Assembly: GCA_938091155.1 (NCBI GenBank)
Contig: CALKOP010000097.1
Coordinates: 1 to 35,278, forward strand
Origin: an uncultured Flavobacteriales bacterium
GTDB lineage: Bacteria; Bacteroidota; Bacteroidia; Flavobacteriales_G; Salibacteraceae
Direction of reading: 5' to 3'
DNA length: 35,278 nt
The notes under the pieces are model-generated. The model searched no databases. It saw only the letters and a program-made list of their open reading frames with translations, and had not been told where the DNA came from. The translations under genes and the position numbers were made by a program. Shown one piece after another: positions 1 to 10,011 of the stretch (its first letter is position 1; every line of letters begins with the position of its first letter).

Positions 1-107
1 ATTGATGTCAATTTATGAATAGTACCGCCACAACCCAATTCACCATCGTCTGTGTGTGGGGCTAAAACTAGTATGGTATCAAAGGCTGCTAGTGCTGATA
101 TATTCAT
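1..107 (-). CDS. PIG-L/LmbE family deacetylase, N-terminus (partial, continues beyond window start)
   Basis: Manual minus-strand translation from ATG at 107: MNISALAAFDTILVLAPHTDDGELGCGGTIHKLTS. The segment LVLAPHTDDGELGCGGTI matches the PIG-L N-terminal AHPDDxExGxGG-type motif. Not in the ORF track because it is truncated. Confidence 0.8.
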   Translation of the reverse strand, partial: MNISALAAFDTILVLAPHTDDGELGCGGTIHKLTS

Positions 108-1359
108 ATTCTGTATCGAAATGGTGATAAACGTCCGTAAAAGTAAGTTGCTCTGCTCCGCATCTTATAATTTCTTGTGAAATATCCTCAAGACTTTCTT
201 CTTTGGAGAATACTAATGGAATGAAAATATCTCTATTTTCTTGGACAGCGCGCAAGGATCCATCAATGAAGAGGTCATTAATTGAATTTATCTGTGTGAT
301 ACAGATTGCAGGAATCTCGAGTAGTCCGTTTTCATACCTAAATGGTTGAATTATAGTTTTATCAGCTTCCCAATGCATTATTGGTTTAATGTTTGAAACT
401 GAAAATAGGATTGCTCCGTTCATAAAAACGTCATGCACAGGATACATTCTGTTTAGGGCTAAGTTGACTTTAATACCTTCATTTTTAATGTCCATTATGA
501 GCTCCTTAATCTCGTTTCGTAAATCTTTATTTCCGATTCCATCTAATCTATATTTTAAATTGGTTCCATTTAGCGTGATCGATTTCAAATTGGATTCCAA
601 GACAAAGTATGCTTTGGGTTTTTCGCCCAAAAGATTCGGGCTATTTCGAAATGCCCGAAAAGGAGGAAAGGTCAAGGCTCTTTTAAATCGGCTTTGCTGG
701 TTTAGATCCCAATCCAAACTAATCTGTCCACCAAATGGTTCGCCCCGAGGATGGTATGTTGCCTTGTCTTCTTTTTGATCAATAAGTTTGAGTGTTCCAC
801 TAGCATAGAGTGGCAGTGTATCCTGAAATAACAAAATGCCTGCAGCACATACCTTATTATAAAGGGCGCCCGCAGTGTCTTCGGGATCAATAGGGACTTT
901 TATTTGACTAACAATTGGGCCATTGTCAACACCAGCGTGCATTCTGTGAATCGTTAAACCAGTAAATTTCTGACCTCGAATCAATGACCAGGGAATTGGT
1001 CTAGAACCTCGATTAAATGGTAGGTAGGCTGTATGAAGATTGAAAATGCCTAACCTAGGAATATTTAAAACATCCTGTCTAATGATCTGTCCCCAAAAAC
1101 AACTAAATATTACTTCTAATTTTAATGCTCTGAGTAATTCCTTACATATTTCTGAATTCACATTAATCCCTTCGTGAACAGGTATCTGAAGCTTTTCAGC
1201 TTCTTCATGCAATGATTTATGTCCAAGTTGTTCATGCCAAACCTTCATTTCAGGTTCCAAATCACGAGTAATCACTCCAAGTACTTCATGGCCTTGATCG
1301 ACTAGACAGCGTAAGACGCCTATACTCAAATTCTTACTCCCAATTACAAATGTTCTCAT
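79..1359 (-). CDS. Formyltransferase-fold protein (methionyl-tRNA/sugar formyltransferase family) with ~180 aa C-terminal extension
   Basis: 426 aa ORF. NLHTAYLPFNRGSRPIPWSLIRG and TIHRMHAGVDNGPIV match the formyltransferase catalytic N/H/D motifs. Start overlaps the upstream gene stop by 4 nt. Confidence 0.8.
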   Translation of the reverse strand: MRTFVIGSKNLSIGVLRCLVDQGHEVLGVITRDLEPEMKVWHEQLGHKSLHEEAEKLQIPVHEGINVNSEICKELLRALKLEVIFSCFWGQIIRQDVLNIPRLGIFNLHTAYLPFNRGSRPIPWSLIRGQKFTGLTIHRMHAGVDNGPIVSQIKVPIDPEDTAGALYNKVCAAGILLFQDTLPLYASGTLKLIDQKEDKATYHPRGEPFGGQISLDWDLNQQSRFKRALTFPPFRAFRNSPNLLGEKPKAYFVLESNLKSITLNGTNLKYRLDGIGNKDLRNEIKELIMDIKNEGIKVNLALNRMYPVHDVFMNGAILFSVSNIKPIMHWEADKTIIQPFRYENGLLEIPAICITQINSINDLFIDGSLRAVQENRDIFIPLVFSKEESLEDISQEIIRCGAEQLTFTDVYHHFDTEYEYISTSSL

Positions 1360-2660
1360 TCCGAATCGATGATCATGTTCATGGTGTCGCTCAAGGATTT
1401 TGCTAAGCCTTGGCGACTGTATTCCTTGTATTGTTCGTTACCAACTTGTTGTAAACTGTGCGATTGTTCAGCCTCTTTTACAATGGACGCTAAGAACAAT
1501 CGAATTCCATCAACATCATCATAGTTCAACATTTGGCTATGTTCTGCTTTTTCCAAAATTTCAGCGGCATTACCATCAATGGGGCCAAGACTTAGAATGG
1601 GTCTTCGAGTCGCCAGATACTCAAATATTTTTCCGGTGAGAATGAGTTTGTTCCCAGAGCTTTGTGGTATTGGCAACAGAAGAGCGTCAGCTTGCTGCAT
1701 AATTTCCACAGCCTCTTTGTGTGCTACAAAAGGATGGAATTCCAACATTTCTCTTATGTCAGATTCATGAATTGACTTTCTGATTTCTTCGTGTACGCTG
1801 CCCGCAAGACACAGTCTAAACGCAGATTTGAAATTTTCGTCTTGCCCTAGCTGTGAAATAGCCTTCCAGAGGCCGGGCATATTTTGATTTGCCTTCAGGT
1901 TTCCTGCATAGGATAACCGCACTAGACTATCAAGTTTAGTAGTTGAGTGGGCTTCGAAATCTTCTGAATCATATCCATTTGGTATGCATATTATCTTCTT
2001 TGCTCTTGAGGAGAATTCGCTTTCCATTCCTGGAGTAGTGACTAAAAGTACATTGCAGTTGGAGACTACATGATTTTCAAATAATTCATCTTTCTTTTTA
2101 CTAGCATCGGTTCGGTTTAGCAATGCATTGTAATAGATTGTAGTCCATGGATCCCTAAAATCTGCCATCCATGGAATTCCGAATTCTTTGTTAAGCCGTT
2201 GTCCGATCAGGTGCGTGCTATGCGGTGGTCCGGTAGTAATAATAATATCAGGTTTATCAGTTTTTATCTGCTTTATGGCTGCGCCCAAGGCATATTTATT
2301 CCAACCTAGGCGTGCATCGGGAATAAAATAATTAGCCCTAATATAGTTTGCAAATCGTGAAAACTTAATTTGCTTATTTTTTATGCTTCCAAGACCAACC
2401 TCTACCGATTTCCCCTTTTTTCCTCTTAATAGGTTATAAATAGCAAAAGGTTCAAACGTGTCGGTTTTGATGATTTTCATGTCATCTGGCACATCCTTTT
2501 CCAGTGAGTAATCGGTATAGGGATAGCTGCCATTTCGGACAGTTATTACTGTAGGTATCCAGCCATTTTCAGGCAAGTATTTGCAAAACTTAAGCCAACG
2601 CTGGACTCCAGGGCCAGATCCAGGGGGCCAATAATAGGTTAGAATTAGGGCCTTTTTCAA
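1356..2660 (-). CDS. Glycosyltransferase family 4 protein
   Basis: 434 aa; N-terminal YYWPPGSGPGVQRWLKFCKYLPENGW and C-terminal GKIFEYLATRRPILSLGPIDGNAAEIL are typical of GT4/GT-B enzymes. Confidence 0.88.
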   Translation of the reverse strand: MKKALILTYYWPPGSGPGVQRWLKFCKYLPENGWIPTVITVRNGSYPYTDYSLEKDVPDDMKIIKTDTFEPFAIYNLLRGKKGKSVEVGLGSIKNKQIKFSRFANYIRANYFIPDARLGWNKYALGAAIKQIKTDKPDIIITTGPPHSTHLIGQRLNKEFGIPWMADFRDPWTTIYYNALLNRTDASKKKDELFENHVVSNCNVLLVTTPGMESEFSSRAKKIICIPNGYDSEDFEAHSTTKLDSLVRLSYAGNLKANQNMPGLWKAISQLGQDENFKSAFRLCLAGSVHEEIRKSIHESDIREMLEFHPFVAHKEAVEIMQQADALLLPIPQSSGNKLILTGKIFEYLATRRPILSLGPIDGNAAEILEKAEHSQMLNYDDVDGIRLFLASIVKEAEQSHSLQQVGNEQYKEYSRQGLAKSLSDTMNMIIDSE

Positions 2661-5155
2661 GCTTCTGTTTTATTGTTGTTTTTTGTTTTGTTCTTGAATA
2701 AAAAGTAAAACATTCCCCCAGCAAATAGTAAAAATATGGCTGAGCCCGCAAGCGAAATATTCTCGCCTACCGCATATGATGATGGCGCAAAGACCATTTC
2801 AATTTTATGCTTCCCAGCTGGAATTTTGAGAGCTCGAAGGATATAGTTTGCACGATAAATGGGTACTTCATTTCCATCAATAAATGCCTTCCAGCCGACT
2901 GTGTAGTACACTTCAGAAAACACTCCAAGGCCATTGGCCGAGTTGTTTGATTCATATTCTAATCGGTTAGGATCGAACGAGGTAAGCGCAATACTTGAAT
3001 TTGATGGTTTCGAAATTGAGTAGTTGAAAAGATCTGCCTCAAACTCCTTGTGAATTATTGCTGTTTCTAATGGGTCAATGTCTGAAATTGCGGCCATCTC
3101 TTCGTCATGACTAGATACAGGTTTAACGCTATTCACGAACCATGCGTTACCACATGCCGTTGGGTTCTCTGCAACACCTTGAGCATTTTTTTGAACGATG
3201 TAATACTTCGTGTTTAGCATGTTGTATGCAGTCATCGTTCTACTCACGGCTGGGTTCATTTTTAGGCCGTCCTGTCCTTGGAGAATTGCTTTATTAATGA
3301 TTTGTAATTGAGTACCCAATTGGTTCTCGATCATATCCTGATAGCGCTGGATTTTAGCAGCATGATGTCCACCAATATTTTCGTGATAATAGCAAGTCAA
3401 GCCATCTGTCCAGGGGTTTCCTAATAAGCTCAGCACTCGATAATGAGGGTCCTTATCGCTTAGGATAACTTGGTCTGCTGGACTTGGCGCATATTGCTTT
3501 TCATATTGTTTTTCAACTATGAAGGAGGCTTCATTTAGATATCGTTTACTGACTCGCCACATATCACCTATTGTAATTAGGGCAAGTAGCATCAATACAT
3601 AAGAAAACTTAAGTTTTCCTTTAATGTATATCCAAATTGACCCAGCACAAATGGCCATAATTACAGTAGATAGCATCCAGTCGCTCATATAGAGTGATTT
3701 CCGGTCAGCTAGCAATGCTTCAAATAATTGTGGATTATTCCAGGGTTTTTGGCTTTGAAGCTTGACGTCTCCAGGTCCCATCCAGTCGTTGGTTAATCCA
3801 TAGAGAAGCAACAAAAGCATCAATCCACCTGAAGTGTATATGGCTAGCTTGACGCCTTTTAGAAATTTCTCTTTATCTAAATCTTTAGAAAAAGCTTTTG
3901 ATAGCGCCAACATTCCTAAGGCAGGAATCGAAATGCCCGCCATGGCTAGAGCCATACTTGGAGTACGGAACTTGTTATACAATGGAAAGTAATCGAATAA
4001 AAAATAGGTGAAGAAGCTAAAGTGCCTACCCCAAGCGATAAAGAATGAGAGTACTACAACTGCCAGCAGCCAGACTTTTATTTTATCATTAACTACAAAA
4101 AGTGAAAGGATGAAGAGAAATATGAAAGCTGCTCCAAAGTATATTACACCTTGAAGGAAGGGCTGGTCACCAATGTATGTTGGAGCCATCAGGGGTTGAT
4201 TTCTGCGTTGTTTTCCAACTAGTTCAGCTACGGCTCCATCTTCTGGTAATTCTTCAGCACTGGCTCCTCCCATAAATGCAGGAACAACAACACAAAATGA
4301 TTCCATTACACCATGTGACCAAGAAAATGCATAGCTCCGATCGAGCCCTCCAGCGTCTTTGTCAGATTTAGAAGATAGAATTTTCTTACCACCTCTAATG
4401 GTCTCTTGACTGTGTTCATATACATTGTAAACCTTACTGAAATTTGGTATAAAACCAAGAATACCAGCGAGTACCAAAACGGTTACGGTCTTGCCATATT
4501 CTGGCAGCGCCTTTTCCTTGATTGCGAAAATCAAGTAGATAATTCCGGCAAGGATGCTGCTTAATAGGAAGTAGTATACAATTTGGTAATGATTAGCACT
4601 TATTAATAAACCAACAAACAAAGCAGTTAAGACCCCGCCAATGAACCGTTTACCATTGAATGCAAGCGCAACGGATCCCATCGCTGGAGCCAAGTATGCT
4701 ATGCTTAACACCTTGGTATTATGACCCGCCATTATGGATGATAAAAGATTGGATGATAATCCATATGCAATTGCTGCGATCATTGCGACCCAAGGATTCA
4801 TACCCAATAAGAGGAGTAAAATGTAGAAACCAATACAACTAGCAATAATGAGATTTACGCCTCTTGGGAAAAGTGAAATGGAACGACCAATCCCACGCAT
4901 AATATTCGTCTTGAATTTTGCGTCAATATTAAACGTGCTCATTCCACTAAAAACTCGACTTGTCCAAAGCGTTTCTTTGCCTTCTTTTCTTAACTCTTGA
5001 GATTCATGTGCTTGTGCCTTGTGCTTAACTATATCACTTTGCACAAGTGTTTTTCCATCTATTACTGGAGAGCAATAGATAAATGCGGCAACTATTATCG
5101 ATATAACGGCAACCACATGTGGAAGCATCGATTTTAAGTCAAGTCCATTTAGCAT
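2657..5155 (-). CDS. YfhO-like multi-pass membrane protein
   Basis: 832 aa, many hydrophobic TM segments, C-terminal YTVGWKAFIDGNEVPIYRANYILRALKIPAGKHKIEMVFAP typical of the YfhO family. Confidence 0.85.
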   Translation of the reverse strand: MLNGLDLKSMLPHVVAVISIIVAAFIYCSPVIDGKTLVQSDIVKHKAQAHESQELRKEGKETLWTSRVFSGMSTFNIDAKFKTNIMRGIGRSISLFPRGVNLIIASCIGFYILLLLLGMNPWVAMIAAIAYGLSSNLLSSIMAGHNTKVLSIAYLAPAMGSVALAFNGKRFIGGVLTALFVGLLISANHYQIVYYFLLSSILAGIIYLIFAIKEKALPEYGKTVTVLVLAGILGFIPNFSKVYNVYEHSQETIRGGKKILSSKSDKDAGGLDRSYAFSWSHGVMESFCVVVPAFMGGASAEELPEDGAVAELVGKQRRNQPLMAPTYIGDQPFLQGVIYFGAAFIFLFILSLFVVNDKIKVWLLAVVVLSFFIAWGRHFSFFTYFLFDYFPLYNKFRTPSMALAMAGISIPALGMLALSKAFSKDLDKEKFLKGVKLAIYTSGGLMLLLLLYGLTNDWMGPGDVKLQSQKPWNNPQLFEALLADRKSLYMSDWMLSTVIMAICAGSIWIYIKGKLKFSYVLMLLALITIGDMWRVSKRYLNEASFIVEKQYEKQYAPSPADQVILSDKDPHYRVLSLLGNPWTDGLTCYYHENIGGHHAAKIQRYQDMIENQLGTQLQIINKAILQGQDGLKMNPAVSRTMTAYNMLNTKYYIVQKNAQGVAENPTACGNAWFVNSVKPVSSHDEEMAAISDIDPLETAIIHKEFEADLFNYSISKPSNSSIALTSFDPNRLEYESNNSANGLGVFSEVYYTVGWKAFIDGNEVPIYRANYILRALKIPAGKHKIEMVFAPSSYAVGENISLAGSAIFLLFAGGMFYFLFKNKTKNNNKTEA

Positions 5156-5244
5156 ACGTTCTTTTTTAAGTTGGATTTAGAATCCGTTGGTTCAATGATA
5201 ATCATGTATTTCCAATCTTCGAAAAAGCAAAGAAATCACCTGTG

Positions 5245-5499
5245 CTAGTCTACCTCTTCAAAATCAATATAATCATCGGTTTTTGAATTCGATGATCCGT
5301 TTTGGTTTGATTTAAGACGAATTTCAGTATCGCCTTTTTGGTAAATCTTCTGACCTTGACTCTTCTCCTTCATTTTTTCCTCCATGTTCTTAGATGCTTT
5401 TTTTACAACATACAGACCAAGCATAGGAAGGATGTAGCGTACAATCAGTCTAAATGAAAGTACAGTAGCAAGAATTACAGCGATGAGTTTCAGAATCAT
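5245..5499 (-). CDS. DUF4834 family small membrane protein
   Basis: 84 aa; N-terminal TM helix then charged tail ending TDDYIDFEEVD, typical of DUF4834 in Bacteroidota; directly downstream of carB. Confidence 0.7.
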   Translation of the reverse strand: MILKLIAVILATVLSFRLIVRYILPMLGLYVVKKASKNMEEKMKEKSQGQKIYQKGDTEIRLKSNQNGSSNSKTDDYIDFEEVD

Positions 5500-8319
5500 T
5501 TATCGAGATAAGTAAAGATTTCTCTCTCCATAGATCTTCTTGAAGTATTCATCCTTCAAGTCTTTTATGAAATAAATGGACTCACCAGTAGATTTCATTT
5601 CCGGGCCTAGCTCTTTGGCAACTTCAGGAAATTTATCAAAAGAGAAAACAGGCAGCTTAATGGCATAACCTTCTTTGTGTGGTTTGAAATTAAAGTCCTT
5701 AATCTTCTTTTCTCCGAGCATCACTTTCGTGGCGTAATTCACGTATGGTTCGCGATATGCTTTCGCTATAAATGGAACTGTTCGCGATGCTCTCGGATTT
5801 GCCTCAATGACGTATACAATTTCATCTTTAACGGCAAACTGAATGTTGATGAGTCCAACAGTTTCCAGTTCGACAGCAATTTTCTTTGAATACGCTTCAA
5901 TTTGATGCATGACCGAATCACTCAAATCAAATGCTGGAAGCACTGCATTTGAGTCTCCAGAATGGATTCCTGCGGGTTCAATGTGTTCCATTATGCCTAT
6001 AATGTAAACATCCTCCCCATCGCAAATAGCATCTGCTTCAGCTTCAATCGCACCTTCTAGGAAATGGTCAAGGAGTACATTGTTATCTGGCATGTCACGA
6101 AATATATTAATCACGTGTTTTTCTAATTCGTCTTCGTTTATCACGATTTTCATTCCCTGACCTCCTAATACATAGCTGGGTCTTACCAATAGCGGATATC
6201 CTAATTCACGACTCAATTCAATAGCATCTTGAGCAGTTTCTACAGCACCGTATTTTGGATATGGAATATCCAGGGCCTTAAGTCTGTCTGAAAAGCGACC
6301 TCGGTCCTCTGCTAGGTCCAATGCCTTATAGCTAGTTCCGATTACCTTGATACCATGTCTGTCTAGCTTTTCGGCTAGTTTCAAGGCGGTTTGGCCACCC
6401 AACTGAACAATGACTCCTTCTGGTTGCTCGTGCTCAATAATGTCGTAGATATGTTCCCAGAATACAGGCTCAAAATAGAGCTTGTCGGCAGTGTCAAAGT
6501 CGGTCGATACGGTCTCTGGATTACAGTTAATCATGATTGTTTCATAACCGCATTCTTTTGCAGCTAAAACCCCGTGTACGCAGCAATAATCAAACTCAAT
6601 TCCCTGGCCAATTCTATTTGGTCCTGATCCTAGGACAATGATTTTCTTTTTGTCGGATTTAACGCTTTCGTTTTCGCCTTCAAAAGTTGAATAGTAGTAA
6701 GGTGTTTGCGCTTCAAACTCAGCCGCACAAGTATCTACTAGTTTGTAGACACGTTTTACTCCTAATTCATTTCGCTTCGCCCTTACTTGACTTTCCAGGC
6801 AATTCATTACATGTGCAATTTGTCTATCGGCATATCCTCGTTGTTTAGCATCATACAACAAGTCTCTGGATAAGGTTTCAAGTGTATACTTACCCAATTC
6901 ACGTTCAATACTGATTAGTTCATCAATTTGATGCAAGAACCATGGGTCGATTTTAGTCTTGTCGTATATGGTTGCAAATGGAATTCCAAGTTTAACAGCA
7001 TCATATATATGGAAGAGTCTATTCCAGCTAGGATGCGCAAGACTGTCTAAAATCTGGTCTTGGTCTTTCAATTCCTTGCCATCTGCTCCTAGGCCATTTC
7101 TTCGTATTTCAAGAGATTGACATGCTTTTTGCAGCGCTTCTTGGAAGGATCGACCTATGCCCATAACCTCACCTACGGATTTCATTTGTAGGCCAAGTTC
7201 TCTGTCTGCTCCTTTGAATTTGTCAAAATTCCAGCGAGGAATTTTAACGATCACATAGTCAAGTGTCGGTTCAAAAAATGCGGAAGTATTGCCAGTTATT
7301 TGGTTTTTTAATTCATCTAGATTGTATCCAATGGCCAATTTAGCGGCCACTTTTGCAATTGGATAACCCGTTGCTTTTGATGCAAGTGCGGAAGATCTAC
7401 TAACACGAGGATTTATCTCAATGGCAATGATATCCTCTTTCTCATCTGGGCTTACTGCAAACTGAACATTGCAACCACCAGCAAAATCGCCAATCGAACG
7501 CATCATTTTGATGGCCATGTCGCGCATTTTTTGGTACGTGCGATCCGAAAGCGTCATGGCAGGTGCAACCGTAATGGAGTCACCAGTGTGAATACCCATC
7601 GGATCCATGTTTTCGACTGAACAGATTATAACCACGTTGTCATTATTGTCTCTCAGTAATTCAAGCTCAAATTCTTTCCAGCCAAATAGAGCCTTATCTA
7701 TTAATACTTCATGAATTGGCGAAGCGTGCAAACCTCGTTCAAGCAATTTATCGAAATCTTCCTTTTTTCTAACAAAAGAGGCGCCTGTGCCACCTAAGGT
7801 AAAGGATGGACGAATTACCAGTGGAATTCCGAATTTCTGAGCGATTTCCTTTCCTTCCAGAAAAGATCGGGCAATTCCCGAAGGAGCATAACCGATGTCA
7901 ATTCTATCCAGAAGCTGTCTGAATTTTTCGCGATCCTCAGTAATTTCAATAGCGTCAATATCAACACCAATTAGACGTACATTAAACTCTTCCCACAAGC
8001 CTTGTTTGTCACACTCAATTGCCAAGTTTAGGGCAGTTTGTCCACCCATTGTTGGTAGCACCGCATCAATTTGAGGCTGTTCCTGAAGAATGGTTCTAAT
8101 CGATTTAGGGTCGAGAGGCAGCAGATACACGTTATCAGCCGTTACAGGATCAGTCATGATCGTAGCCGGGTTGCTATTGATCAAGGTGACTTCAATACCT
8201 TCTTCACGGAGTGACTTAGAGGCTTGAGATCCACTATAATCAAACTCACATGCTTGACCGATGATAATTGGGCCGCTTCCTATGATTAGGACGGATTTTA
8301 TAGATGTGTCTTTTGGCAT
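5500..8319 (-). CDS. carB: Carbamoyl-phosphate synthase large subunit
   Basis: 939 aa; IIIGSGPIIIGQACEFDYSGSQASKSLREEGIEVTLINSNPATIMTDP and the duplicated ATP-grasp halves (second half from KKIIVLGSGPNRIGQGIEFDYCCVH). Confidence 0.97.
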   Translation of the reverse strand: MPKDTSIKSVLIIGSGPIIIGQACEFDYSGSQASKSLREEGIEVTLINSNPATIMTDPVTADNVYLLPLDPKSIRTILQEQPQIDAVLPTMGGQTALNLAIECDKQGLWEEFNVRLIGVDIDAIEITEDREKFRQLLDRIDIGYAPSGIARSFLEGKEIAQKFGIPLVIRPSFTLGGTGASFVRKKEDFDKLLERGLHASPIHEVLIDKALFGWKEFELELLRDNNDNVVIICSVENMDPMGIHTGDSITVAPAMTLSDRTYQKMRDMAIKMMRSIGDFAGGCNVQFAVSPDEKEDIIAIEINPRVSRSSALASKATGYPIAKVAAKLAIGYNLDELKNQITGNTSAFFEPTLDYVIVKIPRWNFDKFKGADRELGLQMKSVGEVMGIGRSFQEALQKACQSLEIRRNGLGADGKELKDQDQILDSLAHPSWNRLFHIYDAVKLGIPFATIYDKTKIDPWFLHQIDELISIERELGKYTLETLSRDLLYDAKQRGYADRQIAHVMNCLESQVRAKRNELGVKRVYKLVDTCAAEFEAQTPYYYSTFEGENESVKSDKKKIIVLGSGPNRIGQGIEFDYCCVHGVLAAKECGYETIMINCNPETVSTDFDTADKLYFEPVFWEHIYDIIEHEQPEGVIVQLGGQTALKLAEKLDRHGIKVIGTSYKALDLAEDRGRFSDRLKALDIPYPKYGAVETAQDAIELSRELGYPLLVRPSYVLGGQGMKIVINEDELEKHVINIFRDMPDNNVLLDHFLEGAIEAEADAICDGEDVYIIGIMEHIEPAGIHSGDSNAVLPAFDLSDSVMHQIEAYSKKIAVELETVGLINIQFAVKDEIVYVIEANPRASRTVPFIAKAYREPYVNYATKVMLGEKKIKDFNFKPHKEGYAIKLPVFSFDKFPEVAKELGPEMKSTGESIYFIKDLKDEYFKKIYGERNLYLSR

Positions 8320-8503
8320 AATTTTGTGCTATTTCGATTGAGCCAATCGTTGGCGAAGGTAGTCGCTGTAATCTTAAAAATGCCCTATCTTGATAACCTG
8401 TGGATTACTTGCTTTTTCCTGTTCATAAGTCATTCATCACGACCTTAAACCGTCTATCAATTTAGCTCTAAACTTTGCTTTTTTGAGCTTTACTTCGTTG
8501 ACA

Positions 8504-10009
8504 ATGAAAAACTTCTTACAACTTCTGAGTATTGAATGGAAAGAGTCGAGAAGATCGCCACTTTGGCATAAAAACCTGCTGATCAATTTGGTTTTAGGGG
8601 TTTCATTTCTATACATGATAGGAATGTTTGTTGTTCTGGGTGTTTTTTTGGATGACATCCTGATCAAAATTCCAGTCGATGGGATTGACTATAACACCTT
8701 CAAGGAAAGCTTCGTTTTAAGAAAACTGAATCGCTTCTTACTCTATTACTTTTTCGTTGACCTTATCATGAGGTATTTTATGCAAAAGTTACCTGCGCTT
8801 TCAATTCAGCCATTTTTGCATTTGCCAACACGCAAATCAAAGCTCATTCATTACATGCTCGGTAAAAGCTTTATAAGCCCAATGAATCTTCTTCATTGGC
8901 TTGTTTTTATTCCGTTTATGATTGAGTTGTTTTCAAACCTTTCTTTCTCCGAGTCTCTGGGTTGGTCATCTGGCTTTGTGCTTACGGTATACTTAAATAA
9001 TTACCTCTTAACCTATCTCAAGCGTACATCAGATGTGGATTATCGAGTTTATGTTACTATGCTGGTTTCATTGGTTGTTATTATTGGCCTTGATTGGTTC
9101 GATTTAGTTGATTTTCAGGCGGTATCAGAAACGATTTTTAATGCGTTTTTCTTACAACCAGTAACGACCCTAATTCCCTTAATCATCGGTTTAGGGTTTT
9201 ATTATCTGAATTTTAAATACTTGCGTGCCAATCTATACATCAGCCGATTAAGTAAATCGGAGAAGAATGAAATCACCTATGTAGGAGCTGGAATATTATC
9301 AAGGTTTGGTCTTGTGGGCCGTTTAACCGAATTGGAGTTTAAATTTATATGGAGAAATAAGCGACCGCGATCGGTATTGCTCATTACCATTCTATTCTTG
9401 GGATATGGCTTACTTGTTTTTCCAACGGACGAATACAGTGGTAATTACTTAATGTACATCTTGTTTAGCGTGATAATCACAGGAATGTTCATGTTGAATT
9501 ATGGACAATATTTACTGGGATGGGAAGGCATGCATTTTGACCACATTTTGACTCGGAAAGTATCATTCAAGGATTATTATATGAGCAAGTTCATGCTGTT
9601 TGCAATTGTAAGTGGAGCGGCAATGATCCTATCTATCCCATATGTCTATTTTGGTTGGGAAATCCTGCTTGTGCTTTTTAGTGTATTCTTATTCAACATT
9701 GGCGTGGGTAGTCATTGTACTATGTTTTTTGGATCGCTTAACCCAAAGAAAATAGACTTAAGTCAAGCTACCGTTTTTAACTGGCAAGGATTGGGGGTAG
9801 CTCAGTTCTTATTGATTATTCCTGTTATGGGTTTGCCACTTGGCTTATTTGGGATAGGAGTAATATTCGGAAGTCCTCATCTAGGAGTAGCCATAGTGGG
9901 TATGGCTGGTCTTATCGGTTTGATTGGAACCAAGCTTTGGATATCCCTCATAGCAAAATGGCTAAGCGCTCAGCGTTACAAAATATCAAGTGATTTTAGA
10001 AGTCAATAA
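8504..10009 (+). CDS. DUF5687-type ABC transporter permease
   Basis: Hydrophobic ORF MKNFLQLLSIEWKESRRSPLWHKN..., immediately followed by the ATPase. The track start at 8483 is a TTG; ATG at 8504 is more likely. Confidence 0.75.
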   Translation: MKNFLQLLSIEWKESRRSPLWHKNLLINLVLGVSFLYMIGMFVVLGVFLDDILIKIPVDGIDYNTFKESFVLRKLNRFLLYYFFVDLIMRYFMQKLPALSIQPFLHLPTRKSKLIHYMLGKSFISPMNLLHWLVFIPFMIELFSNLSFSESLGWSSGFVLTVYLNNYLLTYLKRTSDVDYRVYVTMLVSLVVIIGLDWFDLVDFQAVSETIFNAFFLQPVTTLIPLIIGLGFYYLNFKYLRANLYISRLSKSEKNEITYVGAGILSRFGLVGRLTELEFKFIWRNKRPRSVLLITILFLGYGLLVFPTDEYSGNYLMYILFSVIITGMFMLNYGQYLLGWEGMHFDHILTRKVSFKDYYMSKFMLFAIVSGAAMILSIPYVYFGWEILLVLFSVFLFNIGVGSHCTMFFGSLNPKKIDLSQATVFNWQGLGVAQFLLIIPVMGLPLGLFGIGVIFGSPHLGVAIVGMAGLIGLIGTKLWISLIAKWLSAQRYKISSDFRSQ

Positions 10010-10011
10010 TT

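Noticed and set aside
389-778. 129 aa plus-strand ORF
   Set aside because: Antisense to the formyltransferase CDS with clear family motifs; low-complexity shadow translation.
8320-8503. Possible riboswitch or attenuator between carB and the divergent ABC operon
   Set aside because: No convincing stem-loop set or conserved leader seen by eye in the short intergenic region.
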